From Ignelater luminosus (taxonomy: Eukaryota > Arthropoda > Insecta > Coleoptera > Elateridae): 64,000 bases of DNA. Under the pieces are notes generated by a model, which worked only from the letters and a program-made list of their open reading frames with translations, was not told where the DNA came from and did not search any database. The stretch spans positions 42,782-106,781 of the forward strand of contig VTPC01008257.1 in NCBI GenBank assembly GCA_011009095.1, given 5' to 3'. This document shows positions 23,865 through 37,259 of the stretch, piece by piece; within the stretch, counting starts at the first letter, position 1, and the number at the start of each line of letters is the position of its first letter. Made by a program: the position numbers and the translations under genes.

Positions 23865-26430
23865 TATTTGTTACTGATTTCTAGCTGCAAAGATTGGTTT
23901 CAATGAGTACACAAGATATCTTCTTTAGTTGCCAATTCGTTTCTGTCTTGGACAGATGAACTTTGAATCAGGAATTGGATGGTGCCTTTTTGAGTCGCTT
24001 TTAGCGCGCTTGGTGATAACTGTGAAACGTTTTTCAAATTCTTTGATGGCCAATAAATTTGCAAATACGTTTCAGGCTTGTTTAATCTTGTGATACAAGC
24101 ATTAAAACAAAGGTCTGAGGAATACGAATCTAAAAAATTATAAATATTCAAGATCTACTCTAGTAATTTGTACAGAATCTATTTGTCTTCAAAGCTCTCT
24201 CTTCATTTCTTTTCGCTATTCAACATATTGCATGTGTTATCATTCAACTCGACTACAAAAGAAGACAGGCTCAGAAGAAGAAGTTTCTGCAACAAAAAAG
24301 AATCAAATTTTAGATTTTTGGATATATTCTTACAGTCTACTGTGTTTTATCTTGTTATATTTTAATGGTTTGCTATGGTCACTTTATTGTGTTGCTTCAG
24401 TGGCTTGAATGGTTAATTGCAAACCAACACTCGCATGTTCAAGCTTCCACAAGACTATCTAAGTCTGAAAAAAGACAGATACAGACGACAATGCAAGTAC
24501 ATACTTTTAAAGAACGAAATTGCACAAATCTGTGAATTTTCTTTGTTTAGAGCAGTAACCAACAAGCAGAGTGACATTGATGGTATGTTTGCTGATTCGA
24601 AGCGGTGGGCATCTTAACATCTTTGCGACGTAACCAATAACCAATAAATCATGTGAATTAGACGTGCGTCCTTCTGCTTGTTGGATGTTTAATATTTTGC
24701 AAGTTTCAAAAGAGGAACCAAACTGATTTATTCCGGCACAAATAAAATTTACATTAAATCTGTCAGATGAGATCTCTGTGTTTGTTTTCAATACAATATG
24801 TACGAAGATTAAGAAGACTGTTATTCAACCATTTGAAAGATAGAAGTATTTCAATAATTTTTGAATTGGGCAAGCTAACTCTGAGTTAGACAAGCATCAA
24901 ACGAGCTGTTTCTGGTTGCTCAGAAATAATTTAAAGTTGACTCCAATTTGGCATTATTGAACTAGTCGATCTGCTTGTTGAGGAATGCAATAGTATCAAC
25001 ATCCTGTTCTTGCTCCTTTTATCAAATTCCATAAGAATTGAATAGCGGAAGTCTGCATCTGAGCTTCCTATGAGTACAAGACATGCTTTTGCCAAAGGAT
25101 TCATAAAAGTCTACTTGTACCATCCTTTAATTGACTGGGAGTTAATGAATGATTTTCTATAAGATAGTTTGTCAGTTAGAAATAATTGAGAGACAATGAC
25201 AAAAAATAATGCAACTAATAAAGTTGCTCCATGTGTTCAAAATACGTCAAAAATTTTAAAGATCTTTTGGATTGTTCCAAAAATAAATGCAGAAATCATT
25301 TTGCTTTGAGTGAAACAAAACAGCGAAAATTTAATTTTCGAGATAATGAAAACAAAGTTAAATTAATTTGATGACCCCATTAAATTGAGCGGTTTGTCAA
25401 CAACCGTGACTTTACTGAATACCAGATCAGAATATCAAAGCAAAAGTTTATTTTTGCACTTATATCCTATTTTTAATACTCAACAAATTTATTAAATAAT
25501 GGCTTACATATGTTTGGGCAATCAAGGATGTCTAGAACATTCAGATTTGTTTGTAGTATAAAAAGTTTCTTATTTGTACAACTTTTTTGGTTTGGTCCAA
25601 GATACGTAAAGGTAAACACATTTAAAATGAATTTGTTTGCACGAATGAGACACACGGTATATTAAAGTTAATTAATTAATTAATTGTAAACAGATCATTT
25701 TAAATTAAATATTCTTTTTGTTTTATGCAAAAGGAAGCTTAAGAAAAAGACGAATTTTGACCACATAAGAATTTTTTATTTTAATTAATTTTCATATTTT
25801 TAGAAGTAATTTAATTAACAGTCGGGTGACTTCAAATAAATTGCACTATCATGATTTTAGTTGACAGAAAGCCATATTAAGATTTTGACAATAAAAAATA
25901 AAATTTAAGAGCTGTTTAATAAGGAATTCTTTTTTAAATTAATAATGTTGAGGGTACAGTTGTTAAACAATATTTTCGCTTTGATTTTTCTAGGTTATTT
26001 ATAAAATTATTTCCGCAACATAAAATTTCTAATAACAAACTTGAGTGTAGAAAATCTTTATGACTTGCTCGATGCCAAATTTGAAATCGTTTTCAAACGC
26101 GTGACGCCAACAGTTTTTAAAACGTTTAGCTGCCACCAGCTATAGAAAGCTTTCATGTACAAAAGATAATTCATCTTTTTTTCTAAACAATGCCACATTA
26201 AAACGTCAAACTATTCATGTATGAGATGAAAGTTTATCTTTTGAAACGAAGAAAAATTGAACCTTTTTAGCGTTTAGCAATTTCACACCTATAGCTAGTA
26301 GATAATCTTCGAATATGTGACGTCAGAAGCCGGTTGCTTCACACATGTTAAAGCAACACATAACATTCAGCAGGAACATTATACAGACACACTAAACAGA
26401 AACCGACATGATGTGGTCATCGTAACGTTT
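23865..26430. other. Non-coding DNA upstream of the CCDC141-like gene
   Basis: No gene recognised. A (TTAA)n run lies at about 25668-25685. Around 26150-26260 there is an imperfect foldback (AGATAATTCATC against AGATGAAAGTTTATCT-type sequence), possibly a decayed MITE. Confidence 0.4.
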
Positions 26431-26439
26431 TAAACGGTA

Positions 26440-26736
26440 GAAGCTTTGGACTCCGCGATCGCGAGTTGCTTTAGTGTGTTTCGCGGCTTCAACGACGAGC
26501 TGCAGGTTGAAATCAGAACGGTCCGCGAATATTATTTAGGTTTTGTAAAACTTTATTTTATGTGATTTTTTTTGTTAATTTAATTATTTAATTTTACTGG
26601 CTGTGTATAGGTAACTCTTCATCCTACCATTCAAATATAGTTCCTAAAATAACAACAATAACAAAACATTTTTGGTGATATTAAATAAAAGTGAATTTCT
26701 AAAGGTTTAAGTTTTTTGAATATTTAAGAAAGTAAT
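26440..26736 (+). promoter_or_regulatory. Probable promoter / 5' UTR of the CCDC141-like gene
   Basis: A CpG-dense patch (26450-26535) with the palindrome CGCGATCGCG stands out from the AT-rich surroundings. It is followed by a possible initiator, ATCAGAACG (about 26512). The start codon lies about 220 bases further. An in-frame TAA at 26725-26727 precedes the ATG, so translation cannot begin further upstream in this exon. There is no convincing TATA box. The exact start site and any 5' UTR intron are unknown. Confidence 0.4.
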
Positions 26737-26892
26737 ATGGAAAACAACGCGGACGTTTCTGTGCAAAATGGACCTGCAAGTTCTGAAGAACCGGAGCTTC
26801 CGGATACATCGACTGCTATGTCGAAGACAACCACCATCAGCACGATTGCAGTTCAAAGTGGCAAAACAAGGCTCGTAATTGCCTTGCTTCAT
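26737..26892 (+). CDS. CCDC141: CCDC141-like gene, coding exon 1 (residues 1-52)
   Basis: ATG at 26737 is preceded by an in-frame stop. The exon ends in phase 0 at CAT|GTATGT (26892/26893). It encodes an acidic, Ser-rich leader and then TTTISTIAVQSGKTRLVIAL (residues 31-50). As I recall it, vertebrate CCDC141 starts with a very similar TTTVSSVAVQAG...IVIAV block. The join to exon 2 continues the match (HCGDWLQL against KCGKWVQL). CCDC141 is a cytoskeleton-associated protein with spectrin-like coiled coils and a C-terminal Ig domain; in mammals it is linked to neuronal migration. The insect function is not known to me. A 30.7 kb intron follows. Confidence 0.8.
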
Positions 26893-27779
26893 GTATGTTT
26901 TATATTTTTTAATAATCATTCATTTATTATTGAAATTTAATTCCACCCACCCATAGTTATAATTTATAAAGCGATAAATGAAAAAAACAAACATTATTTG
27001 AAACTTAATGCGACGCAATGGTTGTTTACTCATAATATTTAGATATATCATCTCAAAGTCTCCGCTGTAATGTTTATTTTTAAATCTCGAACTTAATTGT
27101 TTTTAAAATAGGATAAAACTAGTAGTATTTACATTTAATTTAATGGTCAATGTGGTTGGCAAGACATTCCATTGGCAATTTTTTTAATACGTGACATAAT
27201 CGTTGAATAACACCTAAATATAGGTTAAACCGAGATACGTGTGCATTGTTAGTAACCAATCGAGCGATAAAGTGGAAATCCTTGAATTGAATAGCCAATT
27301 TCTGGAAACTAAAAAAATTTTTCCCATGTTAGATCAATTTATCAATAAATTAATTTCAATAATAATTAGTTTCTAATTGATTATTATCGTTTTTGCAAAC
27401 ATGTGGTCCATGTATTGAAAAGTCGAAAGTGAAAGATTGGCTCATTTAAAACATTACTTGGCAAAACCTTCACCGGGTGTTTTATACAATAACGTACACG
27501 TTGAGATTTATTATGTAGGCTGAATAAAATGCTACTTATCCATCTACTTTCTGTTAGTAACAATGGATGTTGTACAATAAATTACACTTGTGCATATTTA
27601 ACGGGCATTTTGCCACTTGGTTTTAACGGTACTTTCTTCATTCTTTTACTGTTTTATTACAAATTCTAATGGAAATCTTCTTGAACTAGACAATTAAGGT
27701 ACACAAAACATAGCGGTATTAGCACCTTTCTTTATATAAAACAAAATTAATTTGGGATTTTGTTGCATTCCTTCTTTTA

Positions 27780-28430
27780 ACAAGTTATGTACAGGGTGTC
27801 CACACTAGAAATGTTAATGTCTCAACTTAAAACATTTTAGAAATTCTTCCAACTCTATCTTATTCAGCGTTACGCATTATATCAGAGATCTTTGTGAAGT
27901 TTTGCTTTGATTCTTTGAATGATTGATGTTTTCCTTTTATGCGCCAATGTTTAGCTTTCCTGTAAATTTGTATTGTAATACCAGACGTTTCAGAACAGGC
28001 ATTATACAATATTAAAAATAGAGGCACATTGTCAGTTCTGTAGAAGACAATGCGAGGTTTTACCCATTTGCAATTTGAGAGAAATATGTCATTAGGTATA
28101 AAACCCAAACTTTATTAACACAAATTATATAAAAATCAGTTTACTGCATCCTGAAAAATTATACCTTGACATTGCAGTGTAAAACTATTGGCAGATATAT
28201 GTAGAGTCTTAAAATAACTTCAACCTTCAGGAAAGGCAAAAACAAATTTTTTTCTACGTTTTCGAACTCATTAAAAAATTTTTTCTTTGAGTCGAGAAAC
28301 CTCTTGAAATATTTCAATAAAATTATGTAGGAAGCAACTTTCATGCAAATCTTTAGTTTCTAGGCATACAAGCTGTAAAATATGTGAATGAGCCGCTTAG
28401 GGGGCCAAATTTTCCCACCCCTGGTCTAGC
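27780..28430 (-). mobile_element. hAT element right end (fragment)
   Basis: The sequence ends TTTTCCCACCCCTG (28417-28430), i.e. CAGGGGTGGGAAAATTTGG on the minus strand, a classic hAT terminal sequence. It is followed by GTCTAGCC as a candidate 8-bp duplication. No matching left end with the same duplication was found upstream. The 82-codon minus frame at 27860-28108 lies inside but I could not assign it to a transposase. The left limit given here is approximate. Confidence 0.45.
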
Positions 28431-29431
28431 CTGTTTGTCTAAATCTGTAAGATTCCTTTCCAGAACGCTGTGTAAAATACACATAAAGGCTTCACAATGC
28501 TGTTTTGCTTTTCATCATCTGTAGTGCTTAATAAGACTTTTTTCATGTATCCAAATCTATGGGCAACTGTATAAGTGCAGCGAGAAAAAACAGTCGGGTT
28601 TAGTTCAAGTTCTTAGAACAGTATTGTTGGTGTTGTTTTTACAATTTTTCCTTGGAAGTGCAAGATGAGTAAAAATTTAAAAAAACTGTCCCTTCCAATA
28701 AGTTAAGTTATTTTCTTCACAAATCGTACACTGCTTGTCATGCCATTACTTTCTTGTGCTGGTATTAATTGTCATACGACCAGTTACCTTCAGTTTAAAC
28801 CTTTAGTGAAAAAGCCAAAAGGTTTTTTTTTACAAATTCGTATTTTCCATGTGATATATGACAGCTACAGCATTTTAAAAAATGAGTCGACTCTGTAGTG
28901 CTAATAAGGTTTATAATTCTTGAGCTCATGAGCAAAGGACTTAACTTTGAAAAAATAAAAGGAAAATCTCTTCTACGTTCCTATCCTACTATAAATACAT
29001 TTTGAACATCCTTGTCGATTTTTGTTGTTATTCCTCTTGTCTTGTCAATTCAAACCTACAATCCTAAGCATGCCAGCTATTTCTGGGCTTTGCACAATAT
29101 ACATCCTATGATAACTAACATTCTTTGCGGTTCTCTATAAAAAAAACTTTTTTAATCTACGACGATACCAATACGGTATATTACCAATCATGTTTCAAGG
29201 CCGCTAAGGAATTCGATGCCAGTGCCCAAGTCACATTCTTGCAATCCCCAAAATTGTAGAAAATTAATCAAATTTCTCACGTCTGAGTTGTATTGTATAG
29301 TTAAATTATTCCTGTCGATTTTTGGCGTTTTGCTAATGACAATACACGCTCGCTTACGGCGCGTGGTGCTCTGCTATTGATTGTATCGCTCTTATTTGGA
29401 TACGAGTAACCATCGCTAGTGCCCATTATTA

Positions 29432-30600
29432 TACAGAGTGTTCCTGAAATTAAGGGAAGTATTCATACCTTAAATTCTTGAGTCAAAACGAAATCTAGTG
29501 TGTTCTACAGTATGATCCAAGAGGAGCCTCGGTGGCTCTGATAGTTAAGCATCTGACTATCAACCCAATGGTTGCGGGTTCGATTCCCGGCCGAGGTCCT
29601 GAGATTTTTGACGCGGAAAAAATCTGAAAAAGGATGCCATCCTCTGGGAGGGATGTAAAGCAGTGGATCCCGTGTGACTACGATGAGTTGCACGTTAAAA
29701 ATACCTACCGGGGTTGGAAAACCTCGAATTCGGCTAAATTCTAGTTGACGGCAAAATGACCATAGTAGTTGCAGCCACGTGGTCCAAGGGAACCGCAACC
29801 TGAAACCTCAACCAAACATTAAACAGTATGATTCAAGAAAAATATCGTAAATGAAAAAAATGCTGATCTCATTGCTTTAGTAAACTATGCCAAAGCTGTC
29901 TTTCGATTTTTGAGAAAATTACGACCATTGTTTATTGGCAAAGTTCTTGTAATTGTTATATCAGCAAATGTTTCTTTAGAAAACGGCATTGTGATTAAAA
30001 CCTGCAAACAGTAATAAAGAAATTGTCCAGTTGTGGTCTTTTTCCTGGATTACACCCGTATAGGCTTATGTCCTAAAGTACACAGCAAGCCAAACTTATA
30101 TCTGCGGAATAATATGCGATACTGAGGATAATATTTTTTCCATGATTTTTGACATCTAAGAGAAACCCTATGTCTGGTTAGGAGTCTGAGGGGGACCTCA
30201 CTCATATCTGATTGAGAACGCTCCCATATAATAGATCTTGGAGTGCTCAGATATACAGTTATATAAGGCGTCTACTATTTTACAAAAACGTCTCTGTCCT
30301 TTTGGCCCCAAAAAATGTTTTCTTGTATTTTCTCATAATGATGCGCCGTTTTCAAAGAAAATAGAATCCTCTATTCTATAGAGATGTCAGAACTTAACTT
30401 CTACTATTTTGTTCTTTTCAATATCTTGAGAACTACTTGCAATATTCAGATGAAATTTTCTGCATGGTTAATACAATTAAAGGTCCACATTTTCTAGATA
30501 CGTAACTTAAACTAGCTGTTTTTAGCTAAGATATTAGGCTTCTTCTTGACTCAGGAATCCGCTAAATAAATATCTTCGGTCATTTTAGGAACACTCTGTA
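29432..30600. mobile_element. TA-flanked MITE carrying a nested SINE
   Basis: Left end TACAGAGTGTTCCTGAAAT (29432-29450) and right end, in reverse complement, TACAGAGTGTTCCTAAAAT (30600-30582) differ by one base. Each is bordered by TA (29430-29431 and 30601-30602), as for Tc1/mariner-type insertions. Inner similarity continues weakly (TTGAGTCAA against CTGAGTCAA). Without the nested SINE the element is about 0.85 kb and has no transposase. Confidence 0.75.
29523..29822 (+). mobile_element. tRNA-derived SINE with 16-bp target duplication
   Basis: About 300 bp flanked by ACAGTATGATCCAAGA (29507-29522) and ACAGTATGATTCAAGA (29823-29838), one mismatch. The 5' 72 bases (29526-29597) fold like a tRNA in the acceptor stem (GCCTCGG with CCGAGGT) and T arm (GCGGG-TTCGATT-CCCGG). 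They carry an A box (TGGCTCTGATAG) and a perfect B box (GGTTCGATTCC). The D and anticodon stems are broken, so it is not a working tRNA. The body has no long A tail. A minus-strand 97-codon frame spans it and is a by-product of the element. Confidence 0.88.
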
Positions 30601-31740
30601 TACTATGACCTATGGGCAATTTATTTATCAATTTATAGTTGACAATAAACGTAAGCACTTAAGAAGGAATATCTTTGGCACTCTCTTGAGACTAATACTT
30701 ACAGCAAGAGTGAAAAGCAAACAGCATGCCGAATTCTGTACATTGATTTGCCATTCGGTGCAAACCTTTGACTTCCTCTTGAATTCCTCCGACTTCACTT
30801 GACTTTTCCTAGCATCCTTTGATATCCTTTGATTTTTTTAATCTTTTCTGATCAAAAGGATTTGGATTTATTCAACAGTTTTACATGAGGATGAGATTTG
30901 GCTATTGCCACACTCTGTTGCGATATTTCAGGCTTTCGCTCTGAGAACAGCAGAGTGGTTATAAACACAGATTCTTAGGAATAACAAGCAACATCTGTTG
31001 AGCAAATGAATAGGAAGCAAGTTGGTTTTGTTTTTCCTTTGCCAAAATCTCTGGTCTTTGCGCAAATTAGAATGACAAACACTGTTAAGTACTTTTACTA
31101 GAAATAGAGAATATGCCAGTCTTGGCTTGAATCTCAGAACTTTTATTCTTATACGTTTACCAGATGAGAACTAAAAAAGTCTCTTTAAAGCTATTGGCTG
31201 CAAAGATCACCCTAGCGGAGACTTTTTTGCTTTGTTAAATAGATATTGAAGATGGGATGTGATCGTTTTGTGATGAAGGAGATGTGGTCGTCCTCCTTGA
31301 GAGCAATGGAAGTTATATGGAATGCTTATCTACACTACAGTCTATTTTAGCACAACCTGTGTTAAACCTTTTACCTTTTTCCTTCATCAAACTATGCAAT
31401 ACTAATAGGATTGCACAAAAAACTGTCAAAATTACGATAATTTTTAAAGCTGTTTTGACTTTAATTATGGGTTAGTTATTTGACTTATCAAGCCTTGCCG
31501 TGTATCTCGTTTGTTAATATTACCATCTCTATAACTGTTTTGGCATATACTTAGTAACTGATATGGTTATTCTTCTAGGATTCTGGTATAAAACCAAAAC
31601 AAGTTCTTATTACTTTCACTGTTATCATTGCTGTTAAACTCTACTGCTGCAGATGATAATTATAAGTAAACATAAAAAAAATCGAATTGAGTAATTCCTT
31701 TAAGTGAAAGAAAAGATACTTGTGAAGTAAATTACTGATT

Positions 31741-31756
31741 AAATGGACACCCTGTA
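31741..31756. repeat. MITE-like terminal motif
   Basis: TGGACACCCTGTA is the reverse complement of TACAGGGTGTCCA, which occurs at 27790-27802. The similarity stops after 13 bases and the flanks do not match, so the two are probably ends of separate decayed Tc1-type MITEs. Confidence 0.3.
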
Positions 31757-33374
31757 GCGTTTAAAAAATTTAAAAGCATCACGTTTTCCTTACGTAATAA
31801 TGTAAAATAATTTATCAGAAATTTATTTTTAGCTTAAAAAACTTGCTATCAGTGTTCATCTCGGTTGTAAAAAGAGGAAGCACCTAATTGTGAAATTGTT
31901 TCGCTTGGTCTCCTCATACATTTATTCACTCTTATTGTTATCACTACATAATTAGTTCTAAGATTAGTTTTTTAATGTTACTTTTGTTCTGTTTAGTTGC
32001 AGACGAAATAATAGCAATAACAATAATAATATAAAATATAATGTTTACCTTGTGCACGTTTCGTTAAAGTTTAACTTTATGCTCTGCTTGTTTGTATGTA
32101 CTTATAGAACAATTAAATATTGCAGAATCATTGAGCTATTATTATTATAAAATTAGAAACCATCTTGGGTAACAATGTTTGTTTTTTGAGATAAATTTAA
32201 ATAAAATACGAATTATTATTTAATTAAATACTTTCAAGGTTTAAAATTTATTATCAAATTGTATTTATAATCAAGTTCCTTGTTGTTAACGTACTATAAT
32301 AGAAAATACAGTCTGTTTCTTTCATGTTTGTACAGAAAAAACAGAGCCAATAATGTATCAGTACATTTTGTAAATTGGTTATGGTTTATAAACAATCATA
32401 TGAACAAAATGTTTTTCATGTCATTCAGAATTCAATAAAAATAGAAATATCAGGGTTTCTCTGATAATTCATTTTATCATCCAATTAGTTTGCTAATAAT
32501 TGTGTTATCCACTTTTTTATATTCCATAACAAATTGATTTTTTAAGGTCAAACTAATGTTGCCATAAAAAACGACAAATTACAGTTAAAATTACTTTTTT
32601 AAAATTGGTTTTGTATTTGTTACACGTCGCGTATAAAAGAGATATCTAACACAGGAAAAAGGAGAAGAATGCAAGTGCGCTATAACCATTAATCATATTA
32701 TCCATTCAATTTTGGTAGGTTTAATGCAGGCAGTTTTACGTCTTGTAAATGTAACATCTGATTCAAAATATGGCAATGATTCAGACAGACCTTTTAAATG
32801 ATCTTCATATAATATTAAGATTGCCTACTACATGCATTTCCAATCTGATATTGGTTTCAATTCATACCGGAGATATGCAGTCATATATTATTTTATTATG
32901 TACGATATAAATTTCTGATTGTGGTGCACCCAACAGGCGAGTATTATTATCTTTTACGATTAAGGTTACGCTCCTATACCTTTTACCTGTATATCATTGT
33001 TCATTGTTTATATCGCATACTATTCACGTGCATTAATAGATTTTATGGGGTTTCAAATGAAAACTATTGACGTTATTATCTAGCTTCTTTTAATATTAGG
33101 AATTGTCTTTTCGTGAAATTTATTACTTACTGTGTTTGCTGATTATTGTTTGCTCATTTTCTGTTTGTTCTTACTTTGTATTGACAATGTAACTTTTGGT
33201 ATTGCTATTTCTTTTTAATATTATCTAGGATAAGAACGTTGAAGAAGGAAACTTGTACCGATCAAGGTCTTCTATAACCGCTGTTTATATTGTTAATTTC
33301 TTAGTATTTTTATATAATGTCTTTCATATCCCAGTTGCTTTCTGTGAATACAACTTACTAAAATACAATTTTCA

Positions 33375-33674
33375 ATGTCAAAGAGTTTTGATTGTATCTC
33401 GAACAAAAAAAACTTCTGTAATGCTTCTGAGGGCGGTATTAAGACTGAAACCAATCGCTCTTCTTCAATTTTTTATCTATTATTCTCAGGATCTGGAAAG
33501 AAAGAAGAAAGAAATCTTTATTTGACAGCATCAGTCATAGGACTCGTAACAATAGGAACAATCATTGAGCAGTGGTTTTTGTACCCCTTAGTTCATTACC
33601 AACACGCAATTTTTGAAAGAAGCCTCGGAGAAGAACGTGTCTTGTATATAGCTGAGCAACGTTTGAAATTATAG
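33375..33674 (+). other. Unassigned 99-codon open frame
   Basis: The second half reads like a natural protein, with a membrane-like stretch (LTASVIGLVTIGTI) and a charged C-terminus ending at TAG. No splice sites or start context support it. It could be a decayed coding fragment in the intron. I do not recognise the family. Confidence 0.2.
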
Positions 33675-36600
33675 AATCTTCAAGCTCCTGCTTACTCCAT
33701 CCAGAAGACAGCATGTATCACTTTCTATGCTCTTGATTTTCCCATAGAAAGCCATCAAGTGAGTTAATCCCAGGTGATAGTTTGATGCTGGAGCAAATTT
33801 CGTAAACTGGGATTAATCCACTTTAATCCTGAAAGCATTACCTCAGTGCCTATAAAGTCTTGATGTGATCAAAGATTATGTGAACATCACGGTAACCGAA
33901 GGACACGGTCTGGAATCTTCTGATAAAGCACTCTGCAAATTAAATTAAATAATTAAATTACCAAGAGACGTATTTACTCAATTTTTATTCACAAGGAGAA
34001 CTTCTATTGAAAACGTGCCTTGACTTTTAGTATGTGTATCCAATACTATCTAAAACCATTTGATGACTTGAAACCGACGCTAAATATATTATTGGACGAG
34101 ATAATAGGCCAGCAGTTTTAGAGACGTTTACAATATGATACGTTACATCATAGCAAGTAGACCAAAGCTATTGTGATCAGTTCTAGTAAAGCAAGAATTG
34201 AGAAGAATCAGAAAACAAGTCAGAACTAAATCTGTTGTTACTCTTGGTGCATGTAGTTATCTCCCTGTTGCCTATTCGGTGCCTTTGTTCTATACATAAA
34301 ATCAATTACAGTAAAGGCTTCTTCTTTCTGGCTTCCTCATATCACACTTCATTTTCTTTTGGCTTACTTCTATCTATATTTCCGTTTCATTATCCTTCTT
34401 GTTTTTATATTATTTTTATTCTTTTTATTTTATTCTTATTCTTTTTCTTTTATTCATATTCTTTTTTTCCTTTTATTTTTTTTGTTTTATTCTTTCCGTT
34501 AATCTTTCTATGTTAAAATATTTAATTTCAGAGAAGTAACTAGATATTGCGTTACGCGTCATTTGTTTCTTCTTCTACAAAACAGACTTTTTCCTCATTT
34601 TGAATATTATTATTCTTTAAACGGTAGTAAAACTTACAGAAGTAGTGATTCAAGCTTGCCTTTTTGTACTGGTAATATGTAGTTATTCTGGCGTAAAGAA
34701 ACTTTTCTACCACATTCGTTTTGCTCAATCACTGTTTAAATGAGTAATCATCAAGCATGTCAGCACTTACCTTGTTCAAACCAATACTTCTATAATTAGA
34801 GGGAAATTAGCGTTTAGTAGTGCACGGTTATTATGGTACAATAACATTGGCAACCAGTTTTTGCTCTTAAATTTAATAAAATTTGCTTATTGAAACACCT
34901 TCACGATGATTATGAATAGAAGAAAACTTTCTATTAATAACACAATTAAAATTATAAAACTAACCTGTTTGATATATATATAAACAAATATTTTATTTTT
35001 CTACTTGGTTTTCATTTAGAAAAAAAATATCTAGTAGTATTAGATAATATTTGGCAAGGGAACTTTTGAAGCTTTTAGTTTCACTTGTAGGCGTTATTGC
35101 GCCAACTTAAACGATTAATTAAAAAGATTGCATAAACAGAGATCAGCACTTAATTTAATTTCTTACATTTTAAACCAATTAATATTTCATTAGTAAAAAG
35201 AAAAGAATAATAATAATAAACGGCATGTGTATATGTATTAGACGAGCCCATAATTTTGCATCCATTTATTAACATATATTTCAAAGTAAAACATAATTCA
35301 CGCCCATTCAAAAAACATCGTTCCATAATATTGTTTTCACTCCCACATTATCACTATGCATAAGAAATATTCGGTTTATGAGATAATGTATATAGTTTTA
35401 AACAGTACGTAGGTATATAATAATATTCATAGTTGCATGAGAGTGCCAACCATGACCTCAACAATCAGTGCTTTACTAATTCAGATTATTAGCGATTTCC
35501 ACTTGAAGGATTTTCTGCAAGGCTGAAAAATTGTATACCATATGAAGAATGTTCAATATAAAATCGATTTTATACTTTTTAAGTACACACGGTATCAATC
35601 TAAAATCCGTGACATACTAGTCGTAACCCACGCAAAACTACCTGCCTACGTTAAATTAATTTGTGTGTCAGTGTTTCGAGATATTTGTTTTTCTTTTGAG
35701 TAAAGTAGAAAATTGTGAAATTAGGTAAATGCTTCTAATTAGATCTAGTTGAGTTTTTAAAACGAGTATTTCGACTTGCATTGGATTCAGTATGTTTTTG
35801 TGATGATATGCTTACATATCTGTTTTGATGTTAATGATATTCAAACGCAAAGAGAAGAATAAAACGAAACGTTAATGAAAATTAGTCGTTTACGTAAACA
35901 GTAGTTTAAACTAACCTATACATGACGTTTTTAGATACGAATATTTTTGGTTTCTTTCTCGGGCAGTTTATGTCTGTACGTATCTTAGAAGTAGCAAAAA
36001 GTTTCGATTCCTACCGTACCTTTATACTATACAAAAACGATCATTACCTAGTAATGTAAAAAAATTACAATAAAGAGTACAAACTGTATATTTTAAAAAC
36101 TCCTAATTAGCTAATTGGTGATCTTGGTTTATGTATAAGGCTACATTAATAAACTGTTCCTGTCTGATCTTGTCAAATTAATAAGATGTTTCTTTTCTTG
36201 GTTAGCAATTTATCAACATTTTTATTATTTCAAAGATATCTAGTGTTTACATAGTGAAAAATAAAAATTTTGCAAATTTTGTTAACAAATTAGAACCAAC
36301 ATGACAAAAGAACTTTTTAGACAAATTATCACAGTGTTTGCTAAAACTGTCTAGTACTACCACACCGTACACATGCTGGCAGGGCGACTCCATCTGAAAA
36401 TCTTGAAATAACTTTGCTTTTTGGTAATGATGTTTTGGTAAAATATGACATGACATAACTTTAGTCTTTTCCTATTTTTTTTTTATATAAAAAAATTCAG
36501 TAAGCCACAAAGTAATGAACATGACAATGTTGCTTTGTGCTAACGTTCTTGAAGATTTTGGGCAAAACAGTCAAAATTGTTCTCTTTGGAAACACGTCCC

Positions 36601-37259
36601 ATTATTTAGATATTCCGCTGTGTGGATGTACTCTTCACTCTTCAATCCCAAGGGAAACATCATATAGTTCCACAACAACACTCCCGCTTAGCTGCTACAC
36701 ACTAAATGATGAGAAAATTCAGATTATTTGATCACGGTGAAATTTTATTAATAAAGCAAGTAGCATGGTAACTACTTTATGTACAAATGTCTCGAAGCAG
36801 GACCGGACTCATAATACATAATGTATCACACCAGAGGGGTATTCAGATAAATGAAATACTTTTAACGTACTAAAAACAATTAAAGAATGAAAACTATAAA
36901 TTATTCCAAGAAGAAATATCTTACCTCCCACATTCAATTTTCTTTCTTGGGTCATTTTATAGTTTACTAATTATTCGAAATGAAATAGCCTATAGTAGTT
37001 GATCACAGTAACAAAAAATATGAAAACATAAACAAAACAGAATAGAATATTTTAGATATGATGAAGCCATTATGGAAAAGTTAAATAGAAAAGATACAAT
37101 GTTTTAGTCGAATTAGTAAAACAAGCGATTGCAAATCCCAGTGTTATTGCCAAAACAATATTTTGTAAGCTATAGACTTACTGAATCATGAATTCTAAAC
37201 CTCATGTGCATCTGTGTATGTTTTCTAAATTCGAATCTACATAAAGCTCTCATTTAGAA

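Noticed and set aside
29526..29597. tRNA gene (good acceptor stem, B box)
   Set aside because: D and anticodon stems do not pair and the sequence is the head of a 300-bp unit with its own 16-bp duplication, so it is a SINE and not a tRNA gene.
27790..31756. A 4-kb autonomous element bounded by TACAGGGTGTCCA ends
   Set aside because: The match ends after 13 bases, the flanks are not duplicated and no transposase in the proper place was found; these are probably two separate ends.
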